In this document: in pieces, positions 46,165 to 58,177 of the stretch
Layout: each line of letters begins with the position of its first letter
Position numbering within the stretch: position 1 is the stretch's first letter
DNA from: Lithospermum erythrorhizon
Lineage: Eukaryota; Streptophyta; Magnoliopsida; Boraginales; Boraginaceae
DNA: 64,000 nt
Assembly (NCBI GenBank): GCA_019722365.1
Contig: JADFUC010000395.1
Location: forward strand, 205,978-269,977
Direction: 5' to 3'
Made by a program: the position numbers and the translations under genes
Notes under the pieces: model-generated
Told to the model about the DNA's origin: nothing
The model's database searches: none
What the model saw: the letters and a program-made list of their open reading frames with translations, nothing else

Positions 46165-48400
46165 TCTGCGTGTGATGAAAAGAATTTGTCCTAGCAAGAG
46201 AAGCGGTTCATAAGGTGGGCCAGTAAGACATTCTTGGTTAAATCGTATGACCTATGGATATGTCCGCCCAAGTCGGTAGATCTGAGGTTAAAGATATATC
46301 TGGACCATAGGAAGTCATGCGGTCGATGGATAGCTCCAAAATTTAAAGGCACGTATTAGGTAGAAATAACTGATGGAAATAAAATACATCGAAGAAAGAG
46401 CAGTTTTTGAAAATTATCCATCGGCAAGGTGTTTATTAACCTGCATGCAACCTATATCATAATCGACCAAAGTACAAAATATAACATCTGACTCGGTGAA
46501 ATCGGAAATAACAACAAATGGGGATTCCCCGAGCTACAATGGCTCTTGACAAAATTTGAGGATGTCGCTTTGAAATCATTCTGCTAGGCTGCGCGATCAA
46601 CCGAGCAGTTGCGGCACCACGTATCAACTGGCACAAATAGAATAGCGCCCATGGCGAATGAAGGTGCTTGACCAAAAGCAAGTGAATACTTATGCAAAGT
46701 GGAAATTAACCGCTCACCCGCTTAGTGTAATTAAAATAATTAATTTCGCATGGATGATGATATTACAAAATGTTATACAATGAAATATAATATATATAAG
46801 TCATTAGTGAATTCATTATCAAAATGCCTAAATTTACTAGACTAAATAAACTAAACATAAGCAGTGATAAGGGCAATAAAAATGATAATCTACATTTCAA
46901 ATAAATCAGCCAACAATAATACCAGAATGAGTCCACGACTACACTCCTGTAGAAACGACACAATAAGGCAGCCAGAAGCTAACCAAGCTGGTAAATCGAG
47001 TCGCAGCTATGACGTGTCTTCGATGACTCGATGAAGCGCCGACATTCGGGCTGACTAAGCGAACTCCGTCGCTCGACGTCCAGGGCTGCCCAAGCACTTT
47101 CGATCAGCTCGGCATAAATCCGGTTCTCTGACTGAATGCGCGTATAATCGGCCTCGACTGCGGGGAGAAGTTTGCATTGGGCATGGCTATGATGCTGCCG
47201 TAGCGAGGGAAAAACGCGAGCTTATACCGAGGTATAAGAGGAATTTCGGATAATACAACTCGGCATAAATGCGTCCTTCATATCTGGCCTAAATCCTACG
47301 CTACTTTCATTGTAGTACTCACAAGCATCCAAAATGAAACCACTTATCTGTCTGAGCATGAAACTCCATTGTTTCCCAAACAACATACAAATCATTTAGC
47401 GATGTATTCAAATAAAGTCAACTTGCAAAAATATACATCATTGCAATAAATTTGATGACGGATTCATTCTTGCCCGTGAGATAATTATTCACATGGCTAG
47501 AAATATAATATAAGCCTCGCTTTATTTAGTCCGTGCCTCTTCCAGCGTCCTTTAACTGACTTGCTTGATCAATTGCAATTACAGTTTGTTGCTGTTTTAA
47601 CTCTATTTTGATTCATTTCCTAAGCTCATCTTAGATTTCTAAATTGCCAAATTGATATTATATATAGTGCCCACTAATGGAGTTAGATGACAATTAAAAT
47701 AATTTCAACCGTCACTATTAAGCCCATAATCGGCCCGACACTTTAGCAAAATACCTTGATTTAGCTTGATTTCAATCGACCTGAAATCGTTTCTCGACTA
47801 ATTTCCTTTATAACAATCTTTATTCAAAACCCCGATACTCTTTACCCGGCTCAGATAAATAAAATCTCTGCGCGATCATTAAAAGTCAAAAGCTTATGCT
47901 CCAAAATAATAATAGGGTTCCAATAACATCATAATAAAAGATTCAGAATTTGGGGAAAAAGTCGACAAAAATCGACTCTCAATCAAATATTTTAACCCGA
48001 AAAATGGGTTATAATACTTTCAAATCCATGATCAGTATGGATGAGGCATACCCCAAAGGACAATTAGGCCTGACCAAAGGATTGAAGCTAAAGGTGCTTT
48101 CTCCCTTAACTTAGAAAAGTATAAACTCAGGCCATTTTACTTGGTGTATAGAAGATGATGAGGAGAAGATGTTCAACAAATTTATAGAGCTTGAACATGA
48201 TAGGAAGAAGGAAAATGGAGGAGTAAATTTTTTTTCCACTTAAATTTCGGCCTTATGGGGAAGGGGATGATGATGAATAATTAAGGGAAGAAAGAGTTGG
48301 TGGTAGATATTCCCAAGTAAACTATTAAGGCCCGTTTTAGTTTGGGGTTTGAAAACTCGTCTGGTTTAACCAGCGACTGAACATACACTTATTTACTGAC
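46165..48400 (-). mobile_element. Second diverged LTR-like block of the same group
   Basis: This shares the group marks in order: ggcacaaatagaatagcgcc (about 46631), an agtgaatacttatgcaaagt word, ttataccgaggtataagagg (about 47221, a single hairpin unit) and an end block aggaagaaggaaaatggagg (about 48202). The ends are not clear. No coding domain was found. Confidence 0.5.
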
Positions 48401-49800
48401 TTAAATATTAAAATAATAGCACTCAGAATAGGTTGTGCTCTTCAACTGATAATGTGTTGGAATGGTCCCCAGTGTTCGTGATATTGAGACAAAGGGAAAC
48501 AAACAAACTAAATTGAATGAGTCGCCTGATACAACTTGATCTTATCTGTGGAATCTATACAATATTTTTTGTGTTTATCAATCAATTCAGTTTTTTAACA
48601 ATTGTTCATAACGCTCCAAGAATCTTGTCGAAAAGAGCGTGGAGCCGTGCATTTGAGTTCTCGAAACACGTTTTAATATCAGCAGGATTGAGCGTCTTAT
48701 CAAAAATTATGAGGGTTTTGCGTTATATGCATAATAGATTTGGGATGGGAATCTGTCTGATTGAAGTTGGGAAATCCCGATTCCGAACCATCGGCCTTCT
48801 TGCCACTAGGCTAAATAAATCCCAAAGGCGAAATCACGTCTTTGCGAGTTTGAAGTGTGTTGTTAGATCTGAATAAGACATTCATACATATTTTGAAATT
48901 AAGTGATAGGGCGAACATATCGATTGAAAGAAGATGCAAATTAGAACGTTACGTTGGCAAAGTTTGAACTGACCAAAATTAGATTTCAAATTATTTCTTT
49001 GCGCAAAAATATTAATGTGTTGATATTGTGTTTTCCGAATAAATTGTGTAAGTTTGCTTTGTCATTTTAAATAATATCATGTATTGTTGTAATTTTAAGA
49101 CTATAATAATTTGTTTTTAGTAATTATAAAGGCAAAAATTAAATTAAATTATTTTTCATGTTGAAAAATAAATATAAAAATGTTTATTATTATTATTATT
49201 ATTTGAAAATATAATTATAATTATAAAATCATAATAACATATAATAATAAGAGAGAGAATGAATATATGGTGGGGTATATGTTAATTGATGTGGAGGAAA
49301 GAGAAAATGATGTGGAGGGGAGAGAAAATGAAATAAAATTTTCAAATATCTCTATTGGAAGTGTGAAAGATGCAAAGAATATTTGATGATATGGAAGAGG
49401 AATAAAAGTGATGTGATATGAAATATTTAGGGAATACAATCTTATCCCCAATGGAGATGGTCTTACTCATTGATATTGTGACTCAACAATACTTTGTACG
49501 TTATCTATTGTGTTGTAGGACAAAACTATCCAAAAAGCTATCCCAATTATCTATAGGTGATGATGGTCTTAGTGTAGAAAATGACCTAATTTACTCTCAT
49601 CTCATCACATTAGCGTATATTATTTTCATATCCAAACTCCCAAAGTATGAATCTTCCTCATCATATAATTCACATTAATTATTCTTTTAAAATCACTAAC
49701 ATATATAAAAGTGTAAATAAGGATTGTGTTTAACTTTCGTTTATTACTTACTAAATTACCACTTTGCCACATAAATAAAGTTAGGAGTTTTAATAGGAAT
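48400..49800. other. AT-rich intergenic DNA
   Basis: The open frame at 48517-48876 on plus (119 codons) has no recognisable motif or splice support. An (ATT)n run lies at 49183-49203. Confidence 0.45.
49183..49203. repeat. (ATT)n microsatellite
   Basis: About seven ATT/TTA triplets in a row. Confidence 0.9.
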
Positions 49801-49809
49801 TAAGTAATA

Positions 49810-50040
49810 CTCCCTCCGTTTTTTTTATTTGACGTTTTCGTATATCGATGTAGAACTTTAACTATCGATTATTCTTAAACTATATGTACAAAAATTATAA
49901 GAAAATAATATTATGAAACTATTTTCAAAGACGAACCTAATGATATAACTTTTATATTTATTAAAATAATAAGTAATTAGTAATTAATGGTCAAAGTTTC
50001 ATCTCGATATACGAAAATGTCAAATAAAAAAAATTAGTAG
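49810..50040. mobile_element. Stowaway-type MITE
   Basis: The left end CTCCCTCCG is followed by tttatttgacgttttcgtat; the right end holds the inverse, tacgaaaatgtcaaataaaa. TA flanks both sides (49808-49809, 50041-50042). The right terminus has decayed from ctccctccg to ctactaat. Length 231 bp. Confidence 0.88.
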
Positions 50041-50157
50041 TATTTAGTATTACCAGCCGTACTTTAAGCCCCATTTGCTATAGTTCATTAATGATACGGT
50101 TCGTTATTGTTCGTTAATCTCGTATGTCGCAGAATTTTAATAAAAATCCTTATTTTC

Positions 50158-50465
50158 ATATAGCCCACTAAACTATTGTCAACATTTCCATTAGTACTTA
50201 CTGAACTTTTTCTACTTTTCAAATTGTCCGTGAACTAACAACATCGTTTAAGATTGCCCATTAGCCTCAATTTGACAATTAAAGGCAGGGAAACATAAGG
50301 ACAAATTTGGAATAACATTATCAATTAGATATTTGAGGAAAATTTTGAATAATTAAAGTTACGGGACACTTAATAAAACTTAAAGTATCAAAAAAATATT
50401 TTAGAAAAATGAAAATCCTTCCCTTTAAGTTTTGAAAGTTGACAATAGTTCGGAGTTCTTTATAT
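50158..50465. mobile_element. Possible MITE with an inverted actaaactattgtcaac motif
   Basis: Left: gcccactaaactattgtcaa (about 50163). Right: the inverse, ttgacaatagttcggagt (about 50438). The inner arms also share an actgaactttt / aaagttcagg-type pair. Its outer limits are uncertain. Confidence 0.45.
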
Positions 50466-50569
50466 TAATTAAAGTATCAAAAAATTTTAAAGGAATCGTA
50501 ACCATGCGATGCAGTTTGAAAGTTCAGGGGGGCTATATGAAATTCGGGGGAATTTGGTACCATTACTAA

Positions 50570-51570
50570 AATGCCGATACAAAGATAGTATAATTTAAAA
50601 AATTCCAAAAAAATGTATCAAAATTATTATATGCTTTAATTTAGTATGTGTGTACTAAAATAAATTGAACTATTTAATTTCAAATTAGCTAAAGTTGAAA
50701 TATAAAGCTTATATAATGACATTATTTTTTTAAATAATATGTATTACATAAAATGTGCAAAGAATAAGAAAACAAATTATGAAATTGTATAATTGATATT
50801 TTTATTATTAATAACTTGATTAATATGAACAAAAGGCATAATGAGCCCAGTAACTTTCAACTAACTGTATCGATAAAGATTATCAGTGGAATGAAAGTTT
50901 GAGATAATCATCGCGTACATTTGGCGTATATATAGCACATAATTTTCGTGCATGTGATTTTTAATTAAGCGTTTTACATTTACTCTCGATCAATGGTGAT
51001 ACCTGGTAAACTGACAGAATATCTGACAGGTTCGGGTTCGGCTCGGTAATCCTCGAACCTAGGTTCGGCTCAAAGATTCCGAAGGTTAAATTTCCAATTC
51101 GTTATTACATTTCATTTCGAGCGAGATTTACATTGTAGGGCGTTCGGAAAATCTCGATTAGGTAGAGTGATGAAGCAGAGAGAAAAATTTATTTGAATTT
51201 CAAATCCTAATTAAAATAATAATGAAAATCTTCAATTATAATAATTGAACCAAATTGAAACAATTGAAATTAAAATTCTAAATTGAAACAATTTAAATAT
51301 CTAATTGAACAAAAAAAAATACTTGAATACCTAATTAAATCCCGTCAAAACAAACTAAGAGAACATAAAGTTCTGTTTTTGTGTTTGGTTTTGAGAGAAA
51401 CACTTTAATTATATAGAAAATAAACACATAAATGAAACACTTTAAATTACATATTAAATAAAAATTAAATTATATATTACAGTATATATATTCAAATGTA
51501 AGAACTTTTATAGTGCGTGGAATAAAATCTTGACAGTTCTTTCGATTCTACGTTTAATTCGATTTATATT
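50570..51570. other. AT-rich intergenic DNA with a GGTTCGG-rich patch
   Basis: 51020-51140 holds several ggttcgg/cgaacc words pointing both ways (ggttcgggttcggctcggta, cctcgaacctaggttcggct). It looks like the subterminal part of a hAT-type MITE, but no paired end was found. Confidence 0.4.
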
Positions 51571-51573
51571 GGT

Positions 51574-54500
51574 AATGTCTAGTTGATGGCATCGAGGAGG
51601 GTTGAATCCTATATTTCGGTCTGTTGAAACGTCACGAGGTGGATAAAGAAAATCAAAGAAAGAATATCAGTGCTGCTCTTGTTTTTTAACGGTATTTGAG
51701 TGAAGCCGAGGTTTTTCTTTCTTGAAAACCTAGTACATCTCTCCTTTAAATGGCTTTCACTTGCTAATAAACCTAGGTCAACCGAATAGTTAATGAGGTG
51801 GCTGCGTTTAATTGCAACTTTGTTAAATAGAGGCCACTATTATGAGTTATTAATAAATGACCAACTGTTTGGTCAATTCCAAGCCACAACAATTAATTTT
51901 AATTCTGTTCATCAAATTCAATATTTTTCGTTTATCAATGTAAAATTCCGCGATTGAAATTATATTGATTAGACCAATTTCTCAATTCTTGAATATGGAT
52001 TTAATTTTCCTTGCAACTTGAAATACTAATAATTGACATCCGATATGTGTGTAACGTTCATACTGGAATAAGCCATATGATTTGTACTTGGTAATATATT
52101 AATTGTATTATAACCGGTGCGGATGGGGATTTAATGTCTGAGTATAACTACTTGGTATTGTCAAGCTGAGAACCCGACTATTGAGTTGCAATTCTTTATA
52201 GTTGAATGTTCGTTTTAAATAATCGCGTTCACTTTAAACTAGTAAATAGTTATTTACAACGATTGTCCATGATGGACCTTAATAAAATTAAACCCGGCCT
52301 TTATTGGTTTTCAGCGTCCAGCTTTGCCGCGGGCGATTTCTTTAGATTAGTTTTGTCTCATGATCTTACGATCCATTTAACCGCAGAGGTAATGTCATAG
52401 AAGCTTGCCCGCTTTCTTTACTCGAACTATGAAACCATATTGCTAAACCGACGGCATTAGAGTTCCTCAATCATCCATGAGATTCTCAGGAGAGGCAGGA
52501 ATCTGCATTGTATCAAGGGATGGACAATCTCTCTGTATGTCTTTTCTTCCTCTTTTGATATTGTCACTGACATATGTAGTTATAGGTACTCTGCTTTAGG
52601 CGAAGTTTTGGCCCCGTAGTCCCAAGCCATAGCGGCTTCAAAATATAACATACGGCGTTGCCTCCCAGCAGTCTGAAGCTTAAACTGGTTTTTTAACTAA
52701 ATTCATAGGACACATATACATATCTTCTGCCGTTTCGCGTGATCGAAACCGGCTCCTGATTATACAAACTAATAGCCGATAAGATTAATTAGACTTCTGA
52801 CTCTCGTGATCGAAAAGGTGATCGTCAGTAATTATCTTTGGTCATATGTGTTAAGCCAAGGCTCCTCTGACTGTCGACTGGAAATTGGTTATCTTATGTT
52901 TCTAGACTTGAAGGGTTTTTATCATTATTTCGCGATTTGCCTCTCACAAAATTGTAAACTTGCCTTGAATTTAATGGCTATTATTTGTGAAATAATAAAC
53001 TATTTAAATGAGCCACTAATTCATATATTGTGATTAACAAGTGATTATTAAAACAAAGGTACCTTGTTGATCAATTTCTTCTTATTCCAAAAGTAAATAT
53101 TAGAACTAACTCATTTCTATACGTTGATTAACATGATGTATTGAAATCAACCTTGATTTAATCACGAAGGAAATATGCTCAACTCGAGATCTTTTCGAAG
53201 TCCACAGGTGGATCATAAAATAAATATATGTTGTTTGGGGCATGCAAGCGAGGCGATGATGCAATTACATCCTTAGCCAAATCTACTTACAATAGTCTTT
53301 ACATCCATCTGCTGGGTCTACCGGCCAGGCAATCGGCTTGATAGATAGAATTATTGACTCTGATCATATCACGGTAGGACAAAAATGAGTTTAAACTTTG
53401 TGCCTGAGCTTTGCCTTGAGAGTGGACATTACAATCTGGGTCTGGATTTCTTCTCATTACCCACTTGCAACCATTTGATCGGGCAGCTAGTTAAGTGTAA
53501 CGAGGAAAGCCTCGTTTGGTACATAATATAAAGACTATCTCTGATTTTATGGCAGTTATCTATTTCTCGGGTTAACTAATCGGGTAGGTTTACAACACAA
53601 CTAAAAGTGTGTTAAAATACATTTATCTTATTAAATACATATTCTTTAATAACATTACCAACAACAAATTGACTGGTAAAGTTGTAATCGAGTTCGAAAC
53701 TTAACAGTTTACTCTCCGAGTATACTAGACTTAGTCCTATTAATGAATTTCTTCGCTAATAGTGTTCCAATGGAGACAGCGTCATGAAACTATTCGCATT
53801 CAATTCAAGGTGAAGATCCCGATAAGCCAGTCTATTCCTTGGAACCATAGTTACCTCTATTGTCTTAAAATTACTCATAAGCATATTTACAGTCCACGTA
53901 GATACCCTTAGTAAATCCACGTTCTATTAGGGAATCGTGCTATGTAAGTAATTAGTGATGTCTGACACATGATCTGGCATGGCGTATGGTAAAATCATAT
54001 TATAATGTAATAGGTCTGACCGCTCCTGAATCACGTGAGGTCTAAGCTGCTTTGTGAGGCAGGGCGTCGATAGAGAGTGCCTTGTTAATAGAGAATATAT
54101 CTATCATAGAATTTAATCTATCATAGATTTTATTCACCTTAAGCTTCATGATGCATTATAGGCTTAACAAGCCAATGTCATCCCAAGCTTATATCTCGTC
54201 TTGATATAGCATATGTCATAAATGTAATTGGACTTACATATATATATAATAATCGATTATTATTATACCTTTCGAGGTTATAATTGAATTCCTTTAGTAC
54301 TCAATGTGTAAAACATTATATGTACAATTGTGCTCCCATTTAACCTTTAAAGACTGAGGTTCTTTCCTTTCTCGACCCGCTTTTGATTTCAATCAAAATA
54401 TCGGAATGAAGATTCTAAACAAATTTATGCTACATCTGGGTTTTAACTTGAATCTTGATAAATATGTCGTTTTCTTCTTATTCTCATGAACTTCCAATAA

Positions 54501-55640
54501 CAATGTCATGTATCCATGGCTGGCACGATGCATTGTAGGGAACATTCTTGGATGTTCATAGCTTAATGGCATGTTGACACGTGGAGTATCCCGATAAGGA
54601 AAAGTTTGAAATAGACATGTGCATAGTCAACCAATGAATCATTGACATGGTCGGCATGGAAATGTTTGATTCATTTATATGACTATATGTTAAATTTAAT
54701 GAAACACGTTTCCATATAAGTGAGTCATATGCTTGACTGGCCATTCCCGATTCTATTTTTTTGAGGATGACGCAGAGTAAATACATCGGAGTATGATTTA
54801 TTAATATGACGTGTCTCTTTGCATTAGGCGTTAGCAATGCATCGAGGGTAATCATAATATTCACATAATATAAGAGTTATAACACTGGATTGGTGTCTAA
54901 AGAGAGCCACTTGGTTATTGAGTCATATATTTACTTGACCACTTTTACCGTAATGAAGATACTATACATACAATAAATTTAATTCTATAGTAGATGAAAA
55001 TAATACCGATTTCATACAGTTATGTACATGATGAGATAATCTGACATTAGACCATGTGTTAAATTATGTCTTAGGTGACATAATGTTAACTTGTCCATAT
55101 GAGGAGCGTTTCAAAGTTTTGTTTATCAAGCAGCTCTTGAGTTGTCTCACAGTTGAGTATGAATAAATTTAATTTAAAGGTAAGTGTAACAACTTTTCAT
55201 ATGTGAATTTATTCCATTCATTGTGTTTCAACTATATTGAACACAATTCTTACTTGTATCACTCAACTAGTGACACATCTAAGGTAGAATGAAAAATATT
55301 TTGGTGTACCAAATTGAAAGAAATTAAAAAAATTCTTTACTTACGTATCTTATCAAGTACGCTTTTAAGATCAGAATGATGTCTCATTCCTTGGGGCTTA
55401 ATACATTACTCATGTGATAGATTTGTTTCATGTTTGCTCAAATTCGAGAAATGTAATAATAGGTGCATACCGCTAACATGCATTGTATTAAATTTATCGA
55501 TTCTGATAAGTGCAATTAATTGAGAACTTGATAGTATTTATATGGTCCTCCCAGTACTCTTATCAGTACGAAGGATCATTCAATGACTTATAACCTTGAT
55601 TTACTTGTATGTGAGTACAAACTAAATCGAGATTAATGTT
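51574..55640 (-). mobile_element. Decayed Ty1/copia element
   Basis: Orientation is set by the reverse transcriptase motifs on minus (53295-53490). The left end near 51574 carries ctagttgatggcatcgagga and gggttgaatcc, similar in kind to the gagggggtgaat word at the other copia LTR. A possible RNase H motif KAEYL (compare AEAEYI) lies near 52590. LTR limits and gag could not be fixed. Confidence 0.5.
53290..53495 (-). pseudogene. Copia reverse transcriptase fragment, frameshifted
   Basis: On minus, NGCKWVMRRNPDPD (about 53430-53480) matches the copia GCKWVFKxKxxPDG block at the start of the reverse transcriptase. After about 100 bp of corrupted sequence, QMDVKT (about 53297-53315) matches the QMDVKTAFLNG motif, which holds the first catalytic Asp. 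The YVDD block was not found. Several frame changes occur between the motifs. As the family spacing between these blocks is about 60-70 codons, the order and distance agree. Confidence 0.65.
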
Positions 55641-55644
55641 TTCT

Positions 55645-57675
55645 TAATAACGACATGGGATTCGGCCTCGAGGTGAGTCGTTATAATCGAACACGGAATC
55701 ACCAAACCGATGACCAGTTTAAAACTACTCGTTTCCTTCAAGAAATCGATTACGTATAATATTTCAAAATAATCACCAGTTTAAAATTCTGATCCATTCG
55801 GGTGATATCTAGCAAGCCCAAACTCGTATATATCTGACATTATCCCAAACTAAATAGTAATGCGGCCAGAACACACAAAGAAAGGTAAATGCGTACTTTC
55901 GAGAATACAAAATGACAGCGCACGACAAGGCTAAAGTTTGAAAATAAAGTACAACGATCAAAAACATTTGACAACGCATCAAAAATCGGGGCTGTGAGGA
56001 TCTGCAGCGATGCTCGCTTTGTAAAGCAAGACGACTGCTCAGCAGTCTCACGGCTCGACTAGCGATCCCCATCAACTTTGGCACAAATGAAATGCCGCCC
56101 AAAAGCGAAAAGGGGTGTAAGCCCCGGCTTAGTGAAACTTAACGAGGGGTGAAACTTAAACTATATGCCAAGCAACCAAGAATTAACATAGGAAGGTCAA
56201 TACGCGTACATATATAGATATATAACCGGGACTACTGGCAGACCATATTTATACTTACAAAGAAATTCTCATACATCATGGCATAACATAGAATATAGGG
56301 TCTCGATAATGAATACTGACTCGTGAATAAAAATCACGCTGAAACCCACTTTGTAAATACGATCTGAGACCCAGCAAAACTATACTACAGTCGCCAATCA
56401 CTCGTGGCCCAGATACCATCCAGTTAATCACGTGCACATAAGCTCGACACAGCCGATCTCTGGCGCTCTTATAGAAGTATAAAGGCGATAACAGCCTTTC
56501 TTATACCCGGTATAAAGGCGATAAACAACGCTCTTATACCCGGCGTATAAAGGCGATAAGCAACGCTGCCTGCGGCGTATAAAAGGCGATAAACAACGCT
56601 CTTATACCGGCGTATAAGGCGTACACAGCAGCGCTCTTATCACCAAGCGTTTAAGGCGTCTGTCTTTCTTTACAGAGCGTATAAAGTACGATGTGGCCCT
56701 ACAAGAGCCACTGACCCACAGTAACCATCACGATTCTAGGGTCGTATCCTATGCTCGAGTCACTCCCAGAGATTTATACATAACTCCCAACCGTAATACC
56801 GATAACCGTCTCTTTCTCCCAGGAGAATAATGTATCCAGCTGCAATTTAAAACATCTACATATTCATTAAGTCAAACTGTCGCCGACAAGGTACGAAATT
56901 CTAGAAGATGCAGAAATGAGGTACGAAATCAAAAAGTATAAGTTGGGAGTTCAAACTATTACTTACCTCAGCGATCTTAGCGCCACAGGAATATAATGCA
57001 TAATCATATCATGGCTCGCGCAAATGAATCACACATGCATCCCTTACAAAAGGTACATATGCTCATTCTCACGAAATCATAGCATAATGACATGTATCGT
57101 TCTCAGCGTAATCGTACCCTGATAGCATAATTTCACGAATTTAAAGTAAGTACACAGAGTAGCACTTTGAAGTGAGATAAATCTTCGCCTACACTAGTTA
57201 TGCAAGTCCTCCACGAAGAAGCGATAGCGGGCGTGCCCTTCCGCGGTCAAGGCCTCGAAATCGTAAGGAAAGAGTTTGGGGAATCGTAATAATCATTTCG
57301 AGGATCTTTATGTGCGATAAAGTGAAGAAATGGAAGAAAAAATCTTTTCTTTTTGCTCCAAGATGAACTCGGCCAAGAAGAAGAATAGAGAAGATATATA
57401 TTTGTATTTTGGTTTGATAAGGATGAAAGGTGATAACTTAGCCGCCCAAGTCGAAAAAACCAGCGCGAGGATTTCGTGCCGAAATCACGAATCGAGTGTC
57501 GAGCGACTTGATCTAAACGCTTCGAATTATCGGCTATTACTACTAAATTATAAATATGTCTGGCTCAAATAATCACAAAATAATATTATTATAAATTATT
57601 TATCTTATCGCGGGTCCATACCCAGAGCCGAAAAATTTTTAAATTTTAATTTTTTTTCAACGTGGCGGGTTATTG
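55645..57675 (-). repeat. 3' LTR of the second gypsy element
   Basis: About 2.03 kb. The left end has decayed to taataacgacatggg and the right end is GGCGGGTTATTGC. Internal marks match the first element, including the hairpin array (56463-56692), ttgacaacgcatc and the gataaggatgaaaggtgata leader block. Confidence 0.8.
56463..56692. repeat. Hairpin minisatellite in LTR (copy 4)
   Basis: Six to seven units of the type gctcttatacccggcgtata followed by aaggcgataaacaac. Confidence 0.9.
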
Positions 57676-58177
57676 CGATCTGCCGCTAATAAAATTCGAC
57701 CCGAAATTTTGAAACTTCAGCTTCTGGCGGAAACCGCATGTCACTCGAATGTAAAAAAACATAAAAACACCACTTGATACCTCGCGCGAAAGTTACGGTG
57801 CGACTCACCGAGAACCGACCGTCTGAGCCGCGTACGTCCTCGAAACCCGTTATCCGGCGGTTCACGTAACGAAATCTTTCATTCTTCCCGACTCTGCTAG
57901 AGGCCGTTCTGATACGTAATCTCTGCTATAGATTTGGTGGTAAACCACGGTAGCTCTAGGGAAAACACGGGCGCTTCTCGAATAATTAGGACATCCCTGT
58001 CTGCTCTCCTACTACTGCTCCAAATCGGCCGTACTTTCGAAAAATCCCATGGCACCGCCGTCATCGATTCACTTGGCCTGAGTGTTGGAAGTAGTATCCG
58101 ACGGTAGAATCTTCTGTCTCGGGACAACAAGGTTCTGTGAATGCACCCGGCCCCAAAGTAACATCAGCCCATGGTGA
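57676..58177 (-). other. Interior end of the second gypsy element
   Basis: This aligns with 22693-23205 of the first element (tctgccgctaataaaattcg, ctcgaaacccgttatccggc, tagctctagggaaaacac, gtatccgacggtaga). It is degenerate coding or 3'-untranslated sequence with no motif I can name. Confidence 0.55.

Noticed and set aside
48517..48876. 119-codon plus-strand ORF
   Set aside because: No recognisable motif, no promoter or splice support; AT-rich region flanked by LTR-like sequence. Length alone is not enough.
51600..51625. tRNA-like GGTTGAATCC arm
   Set aside because: No cloverleaf can be built around it; the same holds for the gattcgaa words at 12770 and 58360.
54556..54864. 102-codon minus-strand ORF in the decayed copia region
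   Set aside because: Could be upstream copia sequence, but no gag, protease or integrase motif is readable.
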